Origin: JAFDZW01 sp035632315
GTDB lineage: Bacteria > Bacteroidota > Ignavibacteria > Palsa-1295
Assembly (NCBI GenBank): GCA_035632315.1
Contig: DASQGZ010000055.1
Location: 43,682 to 107,681, forward strand
DNA length: 64,000 nucleotides
Direction: 5' to 3'
Below the pieces are notes generated by a model. It worked only from the letters and a program-made list of their open reading frames with translations, did not search any database and was not told the origin of the DNA. Position numbers and translations under genes: made by a program. Of the stretch, positions 59,700 to 64,000 are shown in pieces. Position 1 is the stretch's first letter. Each line of letters opens with the position of its first letter.

Positions 59700-60929
59700 T
59701 TAGTATTTATAGTAGAATGTAACGCGGGGCACGATGTCGTTATCAGACGACACTTTGCCCGACTGTCCGCTTGCCTTTGCTGAATACCCTTGGTACCACA
59801 GGTTCGGCATAATATGGACGTTCTTATATGGCGTCCAGTCCAAACCGCCAACGATAAAGGTGTTGTTCGAGAAACCAAGCGCGTTATCGGCGCTGGTATA
59901 TTTCACACCGTCGGTTTTGAAGTTGTTATCCGGATTGAACATATCGAAGCGCGCGAATATATTGAGCGAATTTTCGATAAGCTGTGCAGTTGCAAACACG
60001 GAGAAGCCAAATGGTTTCTGGTCAACCACTTCGTTCTTGGCTGCAGCGAAGTTGCTATCTTTGACAGCATTCGTTTTTGTCTGCATGAACAACTCAGCGC
60101 CGATCGTCAGCGGAGTGGTTGCGTACGCTGCATAGAACTTCAGCGTGCTGGCAGATTGATCTGCTGGGTCGCTTGTTCTTTGGTCATCGAAATATGCCTG
60201 AACAACGATCTTCTTATCCATGAACTTACCCCAGAGGTCAACATACAGTTTTTTGTTGCGACCGCTATTATCACCTGTCGCAGAAAACAGTGTCGGAAGT
60301 TTTTGACCGGTACCATCGGCAAGCATAAGGTCGTAACCATAATTTTTGCCGTCATCGAATGCACCGCGAAGAGCGATACCGAGGTCGGACGATTTGATGA
60401 TGCCGTTCTTATCGGTCAGTGTCTTTTCGATCGAACGATACCCCCAATTTGCTTCTGAAGTCGAGACGAAGCCCGGTGTTGCTTGAGCACCAAAAATGAC
60501 ATCGGCATTGGAGAAGATATTCTTCCAGCGGATGTTGGCAAGTTTCATATAGACCGAACGCTCACCTGAGTTATCAAGCGTCGAGCCGGCATTGCCTTCT
60601 TCATACGCTAACAAGAACTCGGTTGAGAAGCTTCTCGAGATATCATAATTATACCCAAGATAGACTCTGCGCATCTGGAAGTTATTCGAATTATTCGGTA
60701 CATTCGGAGCAGCCGCAGAGCCGCCGCTATATTGCCCGTTATTGTCTCTCGACAACGAATCGGCATGCATCTTATAATAGACGTCGCCGAAAAATTGAGC
60801 GCTAAATTTGCCCCCCGGTGTGAATGTGGTATCAACGGTCCCCGCAGCTGAAGTTTGGGCATTCGCTGTACTATTCCACGTGGCTGAAAGAAGGATACTG
60901 CATACCGCAGCAATAAGAATATTCTTCAT
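59700..60929 (-). CDS. Phosphate-operon porin (OprO/OprP-like β-barrel)
   Basis: A 409-residue outer-membrane protein with signal peptide MKNILIAAVCSILLSATWNSTANAQ. It is rich in short β-strands, with FFGDVYYKMHADSL and FQMRRVYLGYNYDI near the N-terminus, resembling phosphate-selective porin O/P-type barrels, and ends in aromatic YYKY. Placement as first gene of the phosphate operon supports phosphate passage across the outer membrane, though the specificity is inferred from position. Confidence 0.8.
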   Translation of the reverse strand: MKNILIAAVCSILLSATWNSTANAQTSAAGTVDTTFTPGGKFSAQFFGDVYYKMHADSLSRDNNGQYSGGSAAAPNVPNNSNNFQMRRVYLGYNYDISRSFSTEFLLAYEEGNAGSTLDNSGERSVYMKLANIRWKNIFSNADVIFGAQATPGFVSTSEANWGYRSIEKTLTDKNGIIKSSDLGIALRGAFDDGKNYGYDLMLADGTGQKLPTLFSATGDNSGRNKKLYVDLWGKFMDKKIVVQAYFDDQRTSDPADQSASTLKFYAAYATTPLTIGAELFMQTKTNAVKDSNFAAAKNEVVDQKPFGFSVFATAQLIENSLNIFARFDMFNPDNNFKTDGVKYTSADNALGFSNNTFIVGGLDWTPYKNVHIMPNLWYQGYSAKASGQSGKVSSDNDIVPRVTFYYKY

Positions 60930-61120
60930 AAAATGAGTGATTGTGAAAAAATGTCGTGCAAAAATCCGAACTGTAGGTTATCTAAAATTTAACGGAACAT
61001 TAAATAATTATTACCAAAAATGAAATCGATTATTTTTTTATATGGTAAGTCTATGTTACTAATGTGTTATAGGTATTCGACAAATTAACCGAAAATCGTG
61101 TTTTTATGACGTGTTAAAGA
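60930..61120. promoter_or_regulatory. AT-rich control region upstream of the phosphate operon
   Basis: No gene is seen. Two TTAAY-type half sites, TTAACG (60989-60994) and TTAAAT (61000-61005), are 11 bases apart, which could be a Pho-box-like direct repeat for a PhoB/PhoP-type regulator. I found no good TAnnTTTG element in the minus orientation. The motif is short and could be chance. Confidence 0.3.
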
Positions 61121-61432
61121 CTACCTGGCTTTGATCGCTCCGGTTTCTTCGATAACCACGTCATAACTATCAACTGACTTCGGGATTCGTTTGCGATTCG
61201 TGGGAGTGATATGATCGACCATAATAATGATGCAAGCCTTGTCGTTTTTCCTGCCTTCGGCAGTGCCCTGAACCCCGCGGATCTTCATCCATTTATCGGT
61301 GTACTTTTCGAGAACTTCTGTGATCGTCATCTTAGCCGTGTGCCGAATGGAATCCTGTTTCTGTGCCGAGCTATTTTGTGCTGAAGCTGATGCAGCCGCA
61401 ATTAAAAAAAATATGATCGCCGTACGCAGCAT
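61121..61432 (-). CDS. Exported small protein resembling the N-terminal domain of the neighbouring Nal1-like protease
   Basis: A 103-residue protein with signal peptide MLRTAIIFFLIAAASASAQ. The rest, WMKIRGVQGTAEGRKNDKA (a short sheet) followed by SYDVVIEETGAIKAR, aligns block by block with residues of the protease next door: GVxGTAxG, a hydrophobic IIIMV/IYIYT strand, IP and GxIxAR. It therefore looks like a stand-alone copy of that domain. ATG at 61432 begins the signal. It lies downstream of the protease on the same strand, with a terminator between. Confidence 0.65.
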   Translation of the reverse strand: MLRTAIIFFLIAAASASAQNSSAQKQDSIRHTAKMTITEVLEKYTDKWMKIRGVQGTAEGRKNDKACIIIMVDHITPTNRKRIPKSVDSYDVVIEETGAIKAR

Positions 61433-61443
61433 ACACCTAATAA

Positions 61444-61477
61444 TACAAAAGGGCAACCGATGTGGTTGCCCTTTTTT
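61444..61477. terminator. Bidirectional terminator between the two Nal1-like genes
   Basis: An 11-bp perfect stem (AAAGGGCAACC 61447-61457 with GGTTGCCCTTT 61463-61473) has a T-run on the plus side (to 61477) and TTTTGTATT on the minus side. On the minus strand it ends the protease gene before the small protein gene. Confidence 0.85.
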
Positions 61478-61501
61478 TATTTGCAATATGTGCAGGAAAA
61501 G

Positions 61502-62557
61502 TTACGGTGTTGCGTTCGATGCAACGATGTCCACTTGCAATGCAGAGAGCACCGAACCGATCGGGTTTGCGATCGTCGAGTTCGAGCTTCCGGCAAAGAG
61601 CAATCCAACAGGATTCGAGTTGCCGGATGTGTTCTCGCAAATGAGCGATCCGGAATCGCCGGCGGCGCTGAAGGTTGACGAATTGATAAGAAGCTGATGT
61701 ATGAACTTCGCACTCTTACCGTTGCCGTAATTGACGGTCACGGTGGCGTTAATGCCTGAAATAGTCGATGTTTGGTAGCCGGTCGTGCGGCCGACCTTCT
61801 TGACTGTCATACCAACTGTAGCCGAGACAGGGGTCGTTGAAGGCGTATATTCTAATTGTGCCGTAGTGCTGGATGTAGTCACTAACAGGTACGCGATCGC
61901 ACAGTCAACAACATTCGTTGTCTTACGTCCGAAGTTGATCGGAATAAAATTGCTGAGTGTCGCAACATTTCCCGACGGGCCGCATCCGGTGTCGTAACGA
62001 CCGGGTTGATCGATCTTCTCACCAAGTGTTGCTGCGTTCTCACGTGCAAAAACGTGATTGTTGCTTAAGATGTAATACTTCGGATTTGTACCGGTATGAT
62101 CTTTGACAACGCAGCTGATCGTTCCGGCTGCGCATTCGTTGTCGTTGCCGACACTGAAACCACTATACATCGGATTACGCGAGAGTCCGATATTCACATC
62201 GCGAGCAGTGATCTCACCGAGATACTGAACGCTCGTATGCACATCTTCGAGCATCGCGGGAATTCCGGCGACATTATGCTCGCTCGTATAAATATAGATC
62301 ACAGCCGTATTATTCTGGACGCCGACCGCCGTGCCATTGACACCGGCAATATCCATCATATCGTCCGAATGACGATCTTGTACGTCGATGGCATGCTGAA
62401 TGTCGGCTTGGGTGACCGTCGGATTCGACGTCTGCGTGACCGACGCCGGATCGGAAGATCCGTTCGTCCGGTTACATCCGGAAAGGGCTCCGGTTACTAA
62501 TAACGCCGCAACTGTTAAAGAAACTAACCAGTTGGCGTTTCGTTTCATTTTGATCAT
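61502..62557 (-). CDS. Nal1-like trypsin-type serine protease, lipoprotein
   Basis: A 351-residue protein with lipoprotein signal (lipobox ALSGC, Cys28). Residues about 45-120 form a small N-terminal domain (DIAGVNGTAVG... GEITAR). A chymotrypsin-like domain follows with the triad visible: His168 in LSNNHVFA, Asp218 in VVDCAIAYL and Ser302 in AAGDSGSLI. This matches the Nal1-like branch of trypsin-type proteases. A GGAGGA Shine-Dalgarno lies 3 bases before ATG 62557 and 12 before ATG 62548, so either start is possible. Anchored to a membrane; the substrate is unknown. Confidence 0.8.
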   Translation of the reverse strand: MIKMKRNANWLVSLTVAALLVTGALSGCNRTNGSSDPASVTQTSNPTVTQADIQHAIDVQDRHSDDMMDIAGVNGTAVGVQNNTAVIYIYTSEHNVAGIPAMLEDVHTSVQYLGEITARDVNIGLSRNPMYSGFSVGNDNECAAGTISCVVKDHTGTNPKYYILSNNHVFARENAATLGEKIDQPGRYDTGCGPSGNVATLSNFIPINFGRKTTNVVDCAIAYLLVTTSSTTAQLEYTPSTTPVSATVGMTVKKVGRTTGYQTSTISGINATVTVNYGNGKSAKFIHQLLINSSTFSAAGDSGSLICENTSGNSNPVGLLFAGSSNSTIANPIGSVLSALQVDIVASNATP

Positions 62558-62667
62558 TCTTCCTCCAATAATAATTATGTGTGGATAGTACAATATGAGA
62601 TTTGCAATATACGCAAATTTCACTGAAATCGTATTGAGTTGAGACGATTTTATTCTTTAAATAATTC

Positions 62668-63846
62668 CTACTCGATTACCTTCACAAATCTCACCATATT
62701 GTTTCCAAAACGAGCAAGATAAACCCCAGCCGCAAGACCCCTGACATCCGCACGGTAGCTCGCCGCACCTGCCGGAATAACCGCCGTCATCACGCGCCGA
62801 CCGAGGGCATCGAAGATTTCAAGTGACTCCGGCGAAACTAGGGCATCGAATTGGAAATCGGCGGAGAAGAAAGTGGGATTTGCAATGATGGTAAATTTTG
62901 GAATTATTATTAATGGAGATGAATGGACATCTTCTTGAACAAAATCTGAAATTAATGCGCGATAAAGTCCAAAACTGGAAGCAAAAACATAGTTGCCAAA
63001 AACGAAAACGCGCGCATAAGGCATGTTTCTGATTTGACTCCAAGTTTTTCCTGTATCTTTCGAAAGAAGAACTCCACCACTCACGACATCATTATCCCCT
63101 AGGAAAATATTAGAACCATATATTGCAAGGGAGGTAATAGCCGAAGAAGGAATGTATAGTTTTTGCCAGGTCTTGCCAGTATCGGATGAAAGAAATATCG
63201 AATCCAACGCTGGCGCTACCGCTAAAATTTTATTTCCGATTACAGCAAGATTCCAATATGCTCCCCCCGTACTATCTGGTACAAAATTTTGCCATGATAA
63301 ACCATCATCAGTTGAACGTAGGACTCCGCAGGCTGGTAGACCACCGGATGAGCCGGCAAAGAGGACCCCCTCGATAGCAGCCATATCCCTAATGAAGCAT
63401 TGAGCATTATAAATATTTATCCAATGTATCCCGCTATCAATAGATTTATATATTAAATCATTAATTGCAAAGAGTTCCGACCCATTCCTGAATAACGATC
63501 TATAAGACGAAGGTGGAATATCAGAAATTTGTTTCCATGTAAGCCCACTATCTAAAGAAAGCAATAATCCTAAACCTGCGTATGCCAACAGTCTATTGCC
63601 AATTGAAGTCATAGAGATCACAATAGAGTCAGTAGAAGCTGATCGTGGAAGCACAACTGACCAGCTACTTCCACTGTCATTTGACACTAAAATACCATTA
63701 ATTGAATTAATAAATAATTTGGGACCCATTGATGTAAAACAATCGATACCAGTATATTGAAGAACTTGCTGCCGCTGACATTGCGAATTTTTTACAAAAG
63801 CGGAAGTTGAGATTAGAAAGAAAAAGATATATACTAATTTTCTCAT
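62668..63846 (-). CDS. BNR/sortilin-like secreted protein with type IX secretion sorting domain
   Basis: A 392-residue exported protein with signal peptide MRKLVYIFFFLISTSAFVKN. Repeated blades (FKKSIDSGIHWINIYN-like: LLLSLDSGLTWKQI, ISSDTGKTWQKLY, LLSKDTGKTWSQI) are ASP-box BNR repeats of a β-propeller. The C-terminus (LEIFDALGRRVMTAV, LAAGVYLARFG, VRFVKVIE) is a T9SS type A sorting domain. A GAGGG Shine-Dalgarno 7 bases before ATG 63846 supports that start over 63852. The 63853-64000 remainder holds no further gene I can support. Confidence 0.82.
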   Translation of the reverse strand: MRKLVYIFFFLISTSAFVKNSQCQRQQVLQYTGIDCFTSMGPKLFINSINGILVSNDSGSSWSVVLPRSASTDSIVISMTSIGNRLLAYAGLGLLLSLDSGLTWKQISDIPPSSYRSLFRNGSELFAINDLIYKSIDSGIHWINIYNAQCFIRDMAAIEGVLFAGSSGGLPACGVLRSTDDGLSWQNFVPDSTGGAYWNLAVIGNKILAVAPALDSIFLSSDTGKTWQKLYIPSSAITSLAIYGSNIFLGDNDVVSGGVLLSKDTGKTWSQIRNMPYARVFVFGNYVFASSFGLYRALISDFVQEDVHSSPLIIIPKFTIIANPTFFSADFQFDALVSPESLEIFDALGRRVMTAVIPAGAASYRADVRGLAAGVYLARFGNNMVRFVKVIE

Positions 63847-64000
63847 TTTCATACCCTCGCCAGAATAATCGTGACATAATATGAACTCTTCCGGACCCCG
63901 AAAGTAACAGACTATTTGAAGTAAAATTCATTTCTCCCCGGATGCCTGGATAACCATTCTTACGCAGCTTGCGGAAATTATCCCTATCCGAACCGTTGTT

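Overview
The window reads as chromosomal DNA of a Gram-negative bacterium of the Bacteroidota/Chlorobi (FCB) assemblage, most plausibly an Ignavibacteria- or Kapabacteria-like lineage; this placement is inference. Supporting signs are type IX secretion C-terminal sorting domains (18130-20274 and 62668-63846), a PorV/PorQ-type barrel, flavobacterial-type promoters (TTG, 17-23 bases, TAnnTTTG), few Shine-Dalgarno sites, KdsB and BamA (LPS outer membrane), and a CoaBC with Bacteroidota-like active-site variants. Base composition is close to half GC. There are no rRNA genes, CRISPR arrays, prophages or insertion sequences; content is mostly core housekeeping, with one toxin-antitoxin pair.

Layout. 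1-1.7 kb: end of an M61-type peptidase, then an HNH nuclease translationally coupled to a YjdI-like Fe-S protein. 1.7-12.7 kb: a long minus-strand run (DUF6263-like, MetH N-terminal half, YebC, VOC protein, AlkD-like, RecQ, KdsB, class V aminotransferase, CoaBC, type-4 uracil-DNA glycosylase). 12.8-16.7 kb: RsmA, PAP2, GlcD-like oxidase, PIN toxin-antitoxin. 17-20.3 kb: ECF sigma factor and an Omp28/thioredoxin-like T9SS cargo. 20.5-26.8 kb: DnaB, RidA, acyl-CoA dehydrogenase, AnmK, then DnaA preceded by DnaA-box-like sites (candidate oriC). 26.9-29.1 kb: ECF42-type sigma factor with its DGPF/YCII partner. 29.2-36.9 kb: RsgA, FKBP, a large BNR/sortilin-like protein, an initiator tRNA, a GNAT and a PorV/PorQ-like barrel. 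37-41.8 kb: TlpA-like thioredoxin, PgpH-type HD phosphodiesterase, XerD, YidD, RnpA and RpmH. 41.9-55.1 kb: MurI, flotillin-like FloA, phosphoglucosamine-mutase-like enzyme, a FeeM-like plus PlsC-like pair, DedA, UppS, BamA, a FAH-family hydrolase, EamA. 55.2-60.9 kb: porin-pstS-pstC-pstA-pstB-phoU phosphate operon. 61-64 kb: a Nal1-like serine protease lipoprotein, a separate protein resembling only its N-terminal domain, and a second T9SS cargo.

Less ordinary signals are: dispersed 7-base tandem repeats, two of which encode extra linkers inside CoaBC; a REP-like inverted repeat whose family also seems to have supplied the N-terminus of RsgA; a perfect 15-bp hairpin containing the rnpA start codon; the FeeM-like/PlsC-like pair as a possible amino-lipid pathway; the Nal1-like protease with its stand-alone domain; and the candidate oriC. 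I saw no wholly new multi-gene defence or mobile system. Functional calls come from reading the sequences and from memory of protein families; no database search was made.
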